Assembly: GCA_900128395.1 (NCBI GenBank)
Contig: LT649576.1
Location: 1-19,687, forward strand
Reading direction: 5' to 3'
DNA from: Stramenopiles sp. TOSAG23-2
Lineage: Eukaryota > Sar
DNA: 19,687 nt
Every line of letters begins with the position of its first letter. Positions within the stretch are counted from its first letter, which is position 1. Position numbers and translations under genes: made by a program. Below the pieces are notes generated by a model that ran no database searches, was not told the origin of the DNA, and saw nothing but the letters and a program-made list of their open reading frames with translations. Shown piece after piece: positions 7,588 through 16,204 of the stretch.

Positions 7588-9528
7588 ATGTTGCCTTTAC
7601 CAAATTGTCGCATTATGCAGCCTGTTACAAGTTTTGCAATGTCCCCAACAACTGGCAATAAAAATTTGGTTGAAAAGGCTATCGGGAAAAATATGGGTCC
7701 GTTTTATGGCAAACAACAAGCAGATGAGTGGAAGAAGGAACTGCATAGAAAAGAATATGATAGACAGTACGGATTAAAAGCATATGATCCCGAAAAATAT
7801 CCAGATTTATATACAGAAGAAGAAAGAGAAGAAAGGCGAGATCGTTTCGTCAAATTAGCGGAGTATGAAAGAACAGTACCAGGTGGGTACAGTAAATTAG
7901 GCCCTAAAGACGACAAAATCACCTTACATGCTAGTGCTCTCTCGGGATCCATCAATCAATTTTCTCCCCGTTTTTTGGAAACGTTAGTAGGAACACCAGC
8001 CCATAAAGCCAATAAGTTTACAAAAGGCACGAAAGATTTATTGTTACTTGGACTTATGCCACAAGAGAAAGTCAAGCCAGATTTACATACAACCGATTTA
8101 GGTTATAATCCATTATTGCACAAATACAGTGGAAAACCACCAACGCATACAGCTTTGCAAAAACGTACTACTCGTGAAAGAACAGGCTATGTAGCGATTG
8201 CTGGTGGAAAAAAGGGAAAATCGGAATTTAGCGCCGAAAAGGATTCAAATATGAAAAAACATATGGAAAATGCATATTCACGCATTCCACGCGAGGTAGA
8301 AATTTTCAAAGATGAAACTGCTGACTTGCAGAACAAACTAAAAATGATTAAAACTAAAATTGGAAATGGTGAAGAAACAAAAAATTTGCTAGAGTACGAT
8401 CAAGAGCCTTTTCCGGATAAAGTGAAAGAAAGAAAGGAATACATGGAAAAATTTGCCGAGCAACTGAGTACGTACAATGACGAACGGCAGAAACAATTGA
8501 GTATTAATAAAAAAACAATGCAAACGAATTATAGGCTCGTAGATCCGTTTACTGAGCATCCCTACGGAATCAACTATGGCCGCACGGGTGAGCCAATAAA
8601 AGGTTATAACCCAATTATGGATCGCCCGAATAGTTTAAAAGAAGAATATGATTTGCAAATGAAGGAAAAAGAAGCATGTTTAAAACGAGTTGAAAAAGGA
8701 TTTCAGGAACAGATGAAAAAAGAATCAACGTGGAATGTGGTAACGAATTGTGACAAATTAACAGGAATTGAACATTTGACTCCACACGATGCAAAAGTAA
8801 TTCCACAACTTCAACGGGAAAGGATAGACAAAGCAACAGAAACAGCCAAGGAACTTACGAAAGTCATACAACATCATCATGCACCACACTTTCCCCAATC
8901 GTATTATGAAAAACAATTTCCTAAAGTAGGAAGGCATTGCGAACCAGTAGACGCAACTCACCATGTAACACACAGGCGGTATTATAAAAAAGAATTAGCA
9001 GACGAATACAACAGACTATTAGAACGTAAAGATGTCAATGTCGCAAAGCACAAAGAAGTCTCTTCTGGTGATTTAATATTCGGTAAAGTTGGTGCAAAAG
9101 AAAACAAAGTTAGAAAACCGGAAACAACAAAACCTAGTATATTTGATCCAATGATAGATAAAAATATGAAATATCCACAGAAAAGGGCAGCACCATTTAG
9201 ACATAAATATTATTTTGAAGGTCAAAAAAATCCAACTAAATATATCGAATACGATAGTGTTCAGAAAATCGGAGGTCGAATAGGTGATAGACCAAAAGAA
9301 TATATTATACCAATACCCCCACATAAACGTCCGTTGTGTCCTAAAGTTACACCAGTCAAGCATCGTAAGGTTTGTAGAGTAACATCCCCACCAAGATCAG
9401 ATGGCAATTTAAATATTTCTAAATTTAGTGTAATTGTTCCAAGTACACGAGTTGAATACGATCGTAGGCATATATATAATAAGTTTGGAAAAGTAGGCGT
9501 GGATTCTAAGAGCAAAGCATTTCATTAA
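7588..9528 (+). CDS. Unrecognised 646-aa basic protein, possibly cytoskeletal or flagellar
   Basis: The protein starts at ATG 7588 and ends TAA, with no signal peptide or membrane helix. It is rich in Lys, Glu, Tyr, Pro and His. Helical charged stretches (for example about 50-90 and 240-300) alternate with Pro/Tyr/Gly segments such as LGYNPLLHKYSGKPPTHT, DPFTEHPYGINYGRTGE, RAAPFRHKYYFEGQKNP and EYIIPIPPHKRP. That alternation resembles ciliary microtubule-associated or microtubule inner proteins, but I recognise no named family, so the role is inference from composition. Codon use and GC are uniform across the frame, which argues for one continuous exon. The next gene on the same strand begins about 600 bp later. 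Confidence 0.8.
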   Translation: MLPLPNCRIMQPVTSFAMSPTTGNKNLVEKAIGKNMGPFYGKQQADEWKKELHRKEYDRQYGLKAYDPEKYPDLYTEEEREERRDRFVKLAEYERTVPGGYSKLGPKDDKITLHASALSGSINQFSPRFLETLVGTPAHKANKFTKGTKDLLLLGLMPQEKVKPDLHTTDLGYNPLLHKYSGKPPTHTALQKRTTRERTGYVAIAGGKKGKSEFSAEKDSNMKKHMENAYSRIPREVEIFKDETADLQNKLKMIKTKIGNGEETKNLLEYDQEPFPDKVKERKEYMEKFAEQLSTYNDERQKQLSINKKTMQTNYRLVDPFTEHPYGINYGRTGEPIKGYNPIMDRPNSLKEEYDLQMKEKEACLKRVEKGFQEQMKKESTWNVVTNCDKLTGIEHLTPHDAKVIPQLQRERIDKATETAKELTKVIQHHHAPHFPQSYYEKQFPKVGRHCEPVDATHHVTHRRYYKKELADEYNRLLERKDVNVAKHKEVSSGDLIFGKVGAKENKVRKPETTKPSIFDPMIDKNMKYPQKRAAPFRHKYYFEGQKNPTKYIEYDSVQKIGGRIGDRPKEYIIPIPPHKRPLCPKVTPVKHRKVCRVTSPPRSDGNLNISKFSVIVPSTRVEYDRRHIYNKFGKVGVDSKSKAFH

Positions 9529-10131
9529 AGAAACGGAAAATATGTGTAAAAATATATATGTGCATCCACATGCGTATATTGGTTGTGTGTGTGTATTAAT
9601 GCTTGTAAATATTGTTTCAGTACTTTATTGAATGTAGAAATTACGATACATGTGAAATTATTTATGTTGTTGTTCTTCTTTCTTTTTTGACAAATTAAAT
9701 TATTAGTTCAATTGTACTATACCGGTTTACATCGTCGTACGTAGTACAGCTCTTTGTAAAGGTTTGTACTTCTTACATATTTGGTATACAAATATTGATT
9801 TTCCCCTATATATATTAACAGCCTTTTTATCTTTTATTTTTGCTGCTTTGCTGGTTTGCTGGTTTGCCTGGTTTGCTGGTTTGCACAAAAAAAATAGACT
9901 ATGGTGGTTATAGCAACTTAAACTATAGTAAAAATTAACTAAACTGGTAATAAAACTAAAACGTTATTATTATCAGAGAGATGTAATTTATTATTACCAG
10001 TATTTTTATTATTATTGTATTATTATATTTTATTAAAAATACATAATTATTAGTATACTACAAAAGTTTAAAGAATTAAAAGTCCCGTAATAGCTAAGAA
10101 TTCCCAACAAAAACATTACATATATTGCCAA
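9529..10131. other. Intergenic region with CTGGTTTG repeats
   Basis: About 600 bp between two plus-strand genes. It contains a CGTACG palindrome at 9736-9741, a short tandem repeat at 9848-9884, and an AT-only stretch of ATTATT repeats at about 9960-10060. No ORF or RNA gene was recognised. Confidence 0.5.
9848..9884. repeat. Tandem CTGGTTTG repeat, four copies
   Basis: CTGGTTTG starts at 9851, 9859, 9868 and 9876, with one extra C between copies two and three. A partial copy (TTTG) precedes it. Confidence 0.8.
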
Positions 10132-11301
10132 ATGCAACAAATCATAGTAGGAGATCATGTCGTAGCGTCTGTACGCAATAAAAATTCGGGGGCAGCTTTT
10201 TTACGCGCAAGTGAAAATGTTTATCCAAGGAACAATACGGACATTGTTCACGGAGTGGTAACACAAATATATCGAAATGGTGCAATTGCACTTTCTGTTG
10301 GAAGTAGAAGCGCTAATGTTTGTTTCGTTAATGCTTCAGATGTGATAAATATCATCCCGAGACCATATATCAGTAGGAGAGATTTAAATTTTGCTAATTT
10401 AAATAGAATGCCAGGAGGTATCAGTCATGGCAGTGGTAATCAGCATGCACAAAATAGAAGAAAACCAAGTGAATCTTCACTACATATGAGGAAATCAAGT
10501 TCAGCGAAAAGTATTAACAGCAATAGTAGCAGTAGCAATAAGAATAAATATTTGTTTGATCACCATATTGAGATGTGGCAAGTGTTGCGCGGAATGGCAC
10601 ACCAGAAGAAAAATAAAAGACTTAATTTAAGCCAAAGTTTAGAAGAATTTAATGCCGAATCCAATTTGGATTATAACAATAATGGGAGGTTCCAGTCTTC
10701 TCCTCCTCATACAAACGTCCATGTCAATAATCATATATTATATAATCCAGAAAATAATAGCGATCATACAATGAAGTCAAAATTATTTTTAAAAGCTTTC
10801 CAAAAAAAGGAAGTGTTCACATTTCAAAGAAATAAATTTTCACGACCAAAATCTGCCCAATTGAATAATAGAAAGAAGAAAAAGAAATTGAAAAAACGAA
10901 AAAGTATAGCATTTGGTGACAATATTCATAGCCTCGGCAGTACTACTCAATACGATGAGAACTTTAAGACGCCAAGAGATGTTGAAAAGGATAGATTAAT
11001 GTTACTTAGCAAAGTTTTTACAAGTACAAATAATAATAATGATAGAGACATAAAGAACTCAAAACACCAAAACAATGATAAAAATCAAAATCTTTACAAG
11101 AGTAATAGCTACAATTTTAATACTAACGATAACGAAAACGAAGAAACGTGTGAAATGCGAAAAGATTATAAAGAGTATAACAGCAGAAAGTGTATTCGAC
11201 GACCTCGAACCTCGAATGGTACAGGTATATATGCAAGGCATGACGGCGCAAGAGAAAGAGCATTTTTAATAGAAGCAAGAAGAAATAAATTGCTTGGATA
11301 A
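10132..11301 (+). CDS. Unrecognised 389-aa protein with basic low-complexity tail
   Basis: The first 75 or so residues look globular and beta-rich (VGDHVVASVRNKN, then VVTQIYRNGAIALSVG and VCFVNASDVINIIP). The pattern of short strands with G-x-V-x-x-I-Y-x-x-G-x-I recalls SH3-like or Tudor-like barrels, but I cannot name a family. The remainder is Ser/Asn-rich and basic, with a nuclear-localisation-like run near 246-258 (NRKKKKKLKKRKS) and a compact C-terminal segment (GIYARHDGARERAFLIEARR) that may be a conserved motif. No membrane segment is seen. Nuclear or nucleic-acid-associated function is a guess. It converges on KRI1, with 196 bp between the stops. Confidence 0.72.
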   Translation: MQQIIVGDHVVASVRNKNSGAAFLRASENVYPRNNTDIVHGVVTQIYRNGAIALSVGSRSANVCFVNASDVINIIPRPYISRRDLNFANLNRMPGGISHGSGNQHAQNRRKPSESSLHMRKSSSAKSINSNSSSSNKNKYLFDHHIEMWQVLRGMAHQKKNKRLNLSQSLEEFNAESNLDYNNNGRFQSSPPHTNVHVNNHILYNPENNSDHTMKSKLFLKAFQKKEVFTFQRNKFSRPKSAQLNNRKKKKKLKKRKSIAFGDNIHSLGSTTQYDENFKTPRDVEKDRLMLLSKVFTSTNNNNDRDIKNSKHQNNDKNQNLYKSNSYNFNTNDNENEETCEMRKDYKEYNSRKCIRRPRTSNGTGIYARHDGARERAFLIEARRNKLLG

Positions 11302-11360
11302 AAACGTTTTTGGATGTGTACAAATATATCATATTAATAAAAAATACGAGGAGGAGTATA

Positions 11361-11392
11361 ATCGAGAAAACGTACGAGCGTACCCGATCGTA
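11361..11392. repeat. CGTACG-containing 3' element, copy 1
   Basis: ATCGAGAAAACGTACGAG followed by CGTACCCGATCGTAT, about 60 bp after the stop codon at 11301 and between converging genes. A close copy lies at 18745-18777. Its function is unknown. Confidence 0.55.
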
Positions 11393-11497
11393 TTTTATAT
11401 ATGGTATGTCAGTACAAGATATTATTATTTTTAAATCTTTATTTTTTATTATAAAAATATTTAAAATAAAAAATATACGTATATTTTCACATAAGTT

Positions 11498-13411
11498 TTA
11501 CAAACCATAAGACTCCAAGCGTGAGTCAGATATATTGTTCTTATGTTTCTTTCTTTTTTTCTTACTTTTTTTATTATTACTACCTTCAGCAAGATCCTTT
11601 CTTTTCATATTATTGCTATTATTGTTATCTCTTCCATTATTTTTTGCATCACCATCATTATTTTTACTTAAACCCTCCCTGTAAGATACCCTAAATTTCT
11701 TACGTGATTTACTACTAGCTTTCCATTTCAAATCTCTATATGGCGCTATTTTTTTCAATGGCACAAATTGTCCTAATAATTTGTCATCAGCAGTTAATAT
11801 TTCTTCTGTAGACAATCCATATGCATCTTTTTCAACTGTATGATATTTAAAACGTGTTGGCATTCCAGCAATAATATCTTCATAATCTAAATCATTTAAA
11901 CTTTTTGTGTGATCCACAATTGCTTTTTTTTTCATTTGATTCATATTTTTTATTTTTTCTTGATGTTCGTTATTATCATCATCATCATCATCAACAACAA
12001 CAGGACGCTCAACAATATTTGTTTTAAATTCTGCATCATCAGTTGCATCATCATCATCTACCATTTTATTTACAAATTCTTTTTCTCCTGCAGCTTCTGG
12101 ATCATATTCTTCATCTTCATAAAAATCATCGTTGTACATTTCTTTCATTTTCTTATCGAATTCATCTGGATCAAAATCACCATCCAACATGTTAACATCA
12201 AATTTAGACGATATTTGCCCATCTAAACCAACTTCTTTTTCAATATTTGCTAAGCGTCGTTCTAATTCTTTTCGTTTTAGATTTTTTAAACGTTTCAATT
12301 CTTCTCGCTTTTTTTCTTTTTCCAAACGTTTCCGTTGTTTTTTCTCATCTCGTTTTTTTTTACGTTTATCATCCGTCCTTCGCATGGTTCCTTCTACATG
12401 TCTTGCATGTGAAACGATCTCATTACTACCTGCCTGTTCGAATCGAAAGTTATAAGTTTTCTCAAACTCTTCAGCTTTCTCAACTGCATCTTCATCATCA
12501 TCATCATTTACAATCGAATTATTTTTCTCGTTATAAACGCGTTGCCCGATCCCACCCGTTGAAGCATCGTCCCAACGCCTATTTAAAATATAATCCCGTA
12601 AAAACTGCTCATTTTGATCTAAATCTTTTGTTTCGGCATAATACCTTTGCAATGCACCTCTCTCAGCCTCTGGTAATAATTCAGATTGATGTTTTTTACG
12701 CCATTCTTCTAATTCAGCTGCTTCCTTTGCTTTGTCTTCATCTGATTTTTTGACAATTGATAAAAAATCGTCTCCATCATCACCATCAACATCATTCTTT
12801 CCTTTCTTTTTCATGTTGTCATTATCCATATCATTATCATTTGTATCATTTTTGGCTTGTTTAATAAATGCTTGGCGTAACTCTTCTTGTTCTTGATTAT
12901 ATGTTTTTATTTGAGGATGATTGTCATCATTGTTCTTTTTTTCCATCTTCTCATCATCATCATCACCTTCACTGGCATATCCACGTTCAGCAGCTTCTTC
13001 CATTCGTTGTCTCATATAATCTTTATATGTCATAACTTTGTCTTTTTTTTTATCGCTGTTCTTTTTATTAGTAACTTTATTGTTTTCTTCATACCAATTT
13101 TTATTTTTATCATAAATAGCTGGATCACGTTCTTTAATCATTTGTAAAGTTCGAAATATACCAGCTTCAACGGATGGTGTAAGCAACTCTGCCCCTTCAT
13201 CCTCACTTTCACTACTGCTTTCATCACTATCACTATATTGATTGTTTAAATTATTTTTATCATTGTATCGTCTTCGTTTTTTCTCCAACTCTTTAATTTC
13301 TAATTGTCGTTTTTCATCTTCATATTTTTTTGCAAATTTTTTATTAATTGTAATAGATGTTGTAGTATTGCTATTGTCTTCCTCATCATCCGATAACCAT
13401 GATTTCGGCAT
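11498..13411 (-). CDS. KRI1: KRI1 ribosome-biogenesis factor homologue
   Basis: The protein has 637 aa. KRI1 is a nucleolar factor needed for 40S subunit and 18S rRNA maturation, working with KRR1 in yeast. The family features are in order: a short acidic N-terminus (SWLSDDEED), a Ser/Asp/Glu stretch (about 61-73), AGIFRTLQMIKERDPAIYD, the FLRDYILNRRWDD segment, a strongly charged coiled coil with KKREELKRLKNLKRKELERR (about 365-390), an acidic middle (DPDEF, YEDEEYDPEA), and the KRI1 C-terminal domain (about 505-575) with EDIIAGMPTRFKYHTVEKDA, YGLSTEEILTADDK and the PYRDLKWK region. A Lys-rich tail follows (KKSKKKRKKHK), probably a nucleolar targeting signal. Extra Asp/Asn runs expand the linkers. 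The ATG at 13411 gives the family N-terminus. No intron is needed. Confidence 0.95.
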   Translation of the reverse strand: MPKSWLSDDEEDNSNTTTSITINKKFAKKYEDEKRQLEIKELEKKRRRYNDKNNLNNQYSDSDESSSESEDEGAELLTPSVEAGIFRTLQMIKERDPAIYDKNKNWYEENNKVTNKKNSDKKKDKVMTYKDYMRQRMEEAAERGYASEGDDDDEKMEKKNNDDNHPQIKTYNQEQEELRQAFIKQAKNDTNDNDMDNDNMKKKGKNDVDGDDGDDFLSIVKKSDEDKAKEAAELEEWRKKHQSELLPEAERGALQRYYAETKDLDQNEQFLRDYILNRRWDDASTGGIGQRVYNEKNNSIVNDDDDEDAVEKAEEFEKTYNFRFEQAGSNEIVSHARHVEGTMRRTDDKRKKKRDEKKQRKRLEKEKKREELKRLKNLKRKELERRLANIEKEVGLDGQISSKFDVNMLDGDFDPDEFDKKMKEMYNDDFYEDEEYDPEAAGEKEFVNKMVDDDDATDDAEFKTNIVERPVVVDDDDDDNNEHQEKIKNMNQMKKKAIVDHTKSLNDLDYEDIIAGMPTRFKYHTVEKDAYGLSTEEILTADDKLLGQFVPLKKIAPYRDLKWKASSKSRKKFRVSYREGLSKNNDGDAKNNGRDNNNSNNMKRKDLAEGSNNKKSKKKRKKHKNNISDSRLESYGL

Positions 13412-13445
13412 GATGTATTATAGTTGATGTTACGTGCGTTTGATA

Positions 13446-13473
13446 TATCTATCTATCTATCGATCGATCTATA
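13446..13473. repeat. TATC/GATC microsatellite
   Basis: Tetranucleotide run of TATC changing to GATC units, just upstream of KRI1 on its minus-strand promoter side. Confidence 0.75.
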
Positions 13474-13771
13474 CAGCTATATGTATCTAGTACTACTGAA
13501 TGCTCTGAGTGAGATGTGATGGTTGATACTGTCTTATAATCTACCTGATGTATCAACTATCTCTCTTCCACAATATTTCTTTTCAATTATAATTATTTCA
13601 ATTATGTATAGTTATAATTTTAATAATAATTTTGTGGACGAAAAAATAATAATAATTCGATGGTGGACGAGAATCGAGGAAGAAAAAAATGTTGTGAATT
13701 GGATAGGAAAAATAACGTTTGAAGTATACCAAATAATTGTACCAAACGAAAATTGCTGTATAAAAATCCCT

Positions 13772-13817
13772 AAACCGCATGACAAAACTGTACAAACCGC
13801 ATGACAAAAAACTGTAC
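13772..13817. repeat. Tandem duplication of 22/24 bp
   Basis: AAACCGCATGACAAAA with CTGTAC at 13772-13793 is followed directly by a second copy at 13794-13817 that has two more A residues. Confidence 0.85.
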
Positions 13818-13825
13818 ATTTAACA

Positions 13826-13936
13826 CTATTCACTATGGGGGAAATATTCATAATTTTTTTCCTAATATTTTCGGATATTTGCTATTCACTATGGGGGAAA
13901 TATTCATCATGTTTTTCTAATATTTTCGGATATTTG
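13826..13936. repeat. Tandem duplication of about 56 bp
   Basis: The unit CTATTCACTATGGGGGAAAT ... TTTTCGGATATTTG occurs at 13826-13881 and again at 13882-13936. Differences are limited to a few bases in the T-rich middle. The high identity suggests a recent duplication. Confidence 0.9.
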
Positions 13937-14218
13937 CTATTTTTTACACTTGGCATATGAAAAATAAAATTGGCATTTAAGAAAACGATAAATATATACA
14001 TATATTTCCCATCCAATAGTGAATGGTGTTAATTTGTGGGTCTTCGACACGGTTTACTGGTGGTAGTCTAGCACTGCTTATATGCCTACATATGTATTCT
14101 TTTTTCAGCGGCTTTCCAGCTTCCTTTTTTCCCTTCCTTCGTCGATAGCCACAAAAACACACAAAAACACAACAATTCAATTAGAACAAAAAGATATATA
14201 TCGATCTCTATACATGCG

Positions 14219-14244
14219 TATATATATATATATATATATATATA
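14219..14244. repeat. (TA)13 dinucleotide tract
   Basis: Uninterrupted TA repeat about 110 bp before the adenosine kinase start codon. Confidence 0.85.
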
Positions 14245-14351
14245 GAGTATAAAATACAGGATTATATATAGAGAACAAATAACCAATTAAGGAAACATTC
14301 ATTATTATTACAAAAGAATTATTATTATTATTATTTAAAAAGAAAAATACA

Positions 14352-15404
14352 ATGTCAGCAATATCAGAAAATGCAAATTATACAGGCACCTTACTTGGTA
14401 TGGGGAATCCTTTAATGGACGTATCAGCAAATGTTGGACAAGATATGTTTGATAAATATGGTTTAAAAGCAGGTGATGCCGTGTTACAAGAAGAGAAGCA
14501 AGCTGGTATTACAGAAGATTTGATGAACAACTTCAGTCCAGATTTGATTCCAGGTGGTTCCACTTTAAATGCTATTCGTGTATGCAATTGGATGTTAGGT
14601 TCCAATATGGCAACTGGTTTCACTGGTTGTGTCGGTACTGATTCATATGGTGAAACTATGGAAAAATTAGCTTTAAGTGAAGGTGTCAATGTTAACTTTT
14701 TAAAAACGGCGGAGCAACCAACTGGTACCTGTGCAACCTTTATCAAAGATGCCGAACGCTCATTATGTACAAATTTAGCAGCAGCTAATTTATTTAAAAA
14801 TGACCATTTACAAACGGAAGGCATGAAAAAGTTGATCAGCGAAGCAAATTATTATTACATTGCTGGATTTTTTTTAACTGTCGATGTTGCAAGTATGGAA
14901 CAAATCGCAAAACATTCCAGTGAAAATGATAAAGTGTTCATGATGAATTTATCCGCACCATTTCTAGTTGACTTTTTCGCTACGCAAATGAATACCATCT
15001 TACCATATGTTGATATTTTATTTGGAAATGAAGTTGAAGCTGCATCGTTTGCTAAGAAACAAGGTTGGGGTGAAATTTCCACAAGTGAATGTGCAAAACG
15101 TGCTGCAAGATTACCAAAAGCATCTGGTTCACGTCCACGCATCGTCGTATTTACACAAGGTAAAGATGCTACATGTGTTGCTATGAATGGTGAAGTTACT
15201 ACATATGATGTTGAATTACTACCAAAAGACAAATTAGTAGATACAAACGGTGCCGGGGATGCATTTGTTGGTGGATTTCTTTCTCAATTGGTACAAGGTA
15301 AAGATATGAAAACATGTGTATTAGCTGGACATTACTCTGCACGTGTTATTATTCAAGCTAGTGGATGTACTTTACCAAAAACAAGACCACAAATGAAATT
15401 ATAA
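14352..15404 (+). CDS. ADK: Adenosine kinase
   Basis: The protein has 350 aa, the usual length for eukaryotic ADK (about 345-360). It is a PfkB/ribokinase-family enzyme that phosphorylates adenosine to AMP with ATP in purine salvage, in the cytosol. Visible motifs are GNPLMD (18-23), the PfkB signature-1-type glycine motif PGGSTLN (67-73), GCVGTDSYGE (about 92-101), PTGTCA, ILFGNEVEA, and the PfkB signature 2 DTNGAGDAFVGGF, with D297 starting it and D303 as the expected catalytic base with the anion-hole glycines. The C-terminus, IQASGCTLPKTRP, matches the family. The gene is intronless and has no targeting sequence. A possible start context is AAAATACAATGTC. It is one of the less AT-biased frames in the window, suggesting strong expression. 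Confidence 0.97.
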   Translation: MSAISENANYTGTLLGMGNPLMDVSANVGQDMFDKYGLKAGDAVLQEEKQAGITEDLMNNFSPDLIPGGSTLNAIRVCNWMLGSNMATGFTGCVGTDSYGETMEKLALSEGVNVNFLKTAEQPTGTCATFIKDAERSLCTNLAAANLFKNDHLQTEGMKKLISEANYYYIAGFFLTVDVASMEQIAKHSSENDKVFMMNLSAPFLVDFFATQMNTILPYVDILFGNEVEAASFAKKQGWGEISTSECAKRAARLPKASGSRPRIVVFTQGKDATCVAMNGEVTTYDVELLPKDKLVDTNGAGDAFVGGFLSQLVQGKDMKTCVLAGHYSARVIIQASGCTLPKTRPQMKL

Positions 15405-15832
15405 AAATATTATTTAAATATACAAAGTGTGAGATACATCTAAACAAAATATCATATTAAGAAGCGTGTTTGATAGAGGGATTATAGTTGTAAGTGTGGT
15501 CGTAAAAATGTGTGTTTTTAAGAATATAAAAATACGCGTGGACAGAGAGTAGAAAGGTTTGTTTATTTTTAAAAATATATGATATGATATATATTATATA
15601 TATTTCACACAAAAAATAATTTTATAATAAAGTATTTTTACATATTATTTTAAAATGTTATTTCAAAACTTAAATTCAGTGCCTGGACTCTCCCGACATA
15701 CTGTCAAAAATAGTTTTACATATATATATACACACACATAATATGAGTAAGAGATAATTACACACACACACACACACACATAAAGACACGAACACAAACA
15801 CAATTCTTACGAACGTATATCTCTCTCTTACA
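15405..15832. other. Intergenic region between converging ADK and the 123-aa gene
   Basis: About 430 bp, with AT-rich 3' UTR sequence including ATAATAAAG-type polyadenylation-like runs near 15625 and TA and CA tracts. TTACGAACGTAT near 15807 resembles the CGTACG-type motif. No gene is seen. Confidence 0.5.
15761..15780. repeat. (CA)10 dinucleotide tract
   Basis: Ten perfect CA units; shorter TA and CA tracts lie at 15719-15738. Confidence 0.85.
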
Positions 15833-16204
15833 TTATGATAAATCATCAAATTGGAATAGTGTATCTTGTGTATTATTTGCTGATTGATAACCAACTGTTC
15901 GATCTATTTCAATGGAAAACGATTCCTTTTTTCCACCAGATTCTTCTAATGCTAACGGTTGATTGAATTTCGGAATATGAATCGGTGCCGATCCTTTGTG
16001 AGTTGAAATACTTTTACGAGATCTTTTAACAGGACTAACAGGTATGTATTGTCCTAACCTTGTAAAAGTTGTATTTTCGTCAACAACGTTTGGACTAACT
16101 GATGCTTCAACAGATGATTTACCTAAATCAAATAAAGCTGGTGCGGTGCGTATACGTCTCAATGGATTTATCATGACTTTCGCCGCTAAAATTTGCTGTG
16201 CCAT
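15833..16204 (-). CDS. Unrecognised 123-aa protein
   Basis: A short ATG-started frame whose composition is more protein-like than the flanks. It begins MAQQILAAKVMINPLRRIRT and contains two Ser-Pro sites (SPN at 37-39; SPVKRSRKS at 57-65, fitting a proline-directed kinase consensus S-P-x-K), a basic patch, then IHIPKFNQPLALEE and an acidic end (FDDLS). No domain, signal peptide or membrane helix is recognised. It appears mostly disordered. The context (convergent with ADK) does not indicate a function. It might be a regulatory phosphoprotein, but that is only inference from the SPxK-type site. Confidence 0.6.
   Translation of the reverse strand: MAQQILAAKVMINPLRRIRTAPALFDLGKSSVEASVSPNVVDENTTFTRLGQYIPVSPVKRSRKSISTHKGSAPIHIPKFNQPLALEESGGKKESFSIEIDRTVGYQSANNTQDTLFQFDDLS

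Larger units (their letters stand above)
13412..14351. other. Intergenic region between divergent KRI1 and adenosine kinase
   Basis: About 940 bp carrying both promoters. It contains a TATC/GATC microsatellite (13446-13473), two tandem duplications (13772-13817 and 13826-13936), a less AT-rich patch at about 14030-14160 with a TTTTTTCAG at 14101-14109 that could be a 5' UTR splice acceptor, and a (TA)13 tract at 14219-14244. A 93-codon frame at 13523-13804 has unremarkable composition and is not called. No RNA gene was recognised. Confidence 0.5.

Noticed and set aside
12132-12753. Long plus-strand frames opposite KRI1
   Set aside because: They are antisense shadows of the Lys/Glu/Asp-rich KRI1 reading frame, giving Phe/Ser/His-rich translations.
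13523-13804. 93-codon plus-strand frame upstream of ADK
   Set aside because: It is Ile/Asn/Tyr-dominated as expected of AT-rich DNA, runs into the tandem duplication, and overlaps other equally open frames.
14378-15232. Minus-strand frames opposite ADK
   Set aside because: They are antisense shadows of a strongly conserved adenosine kinase gene.
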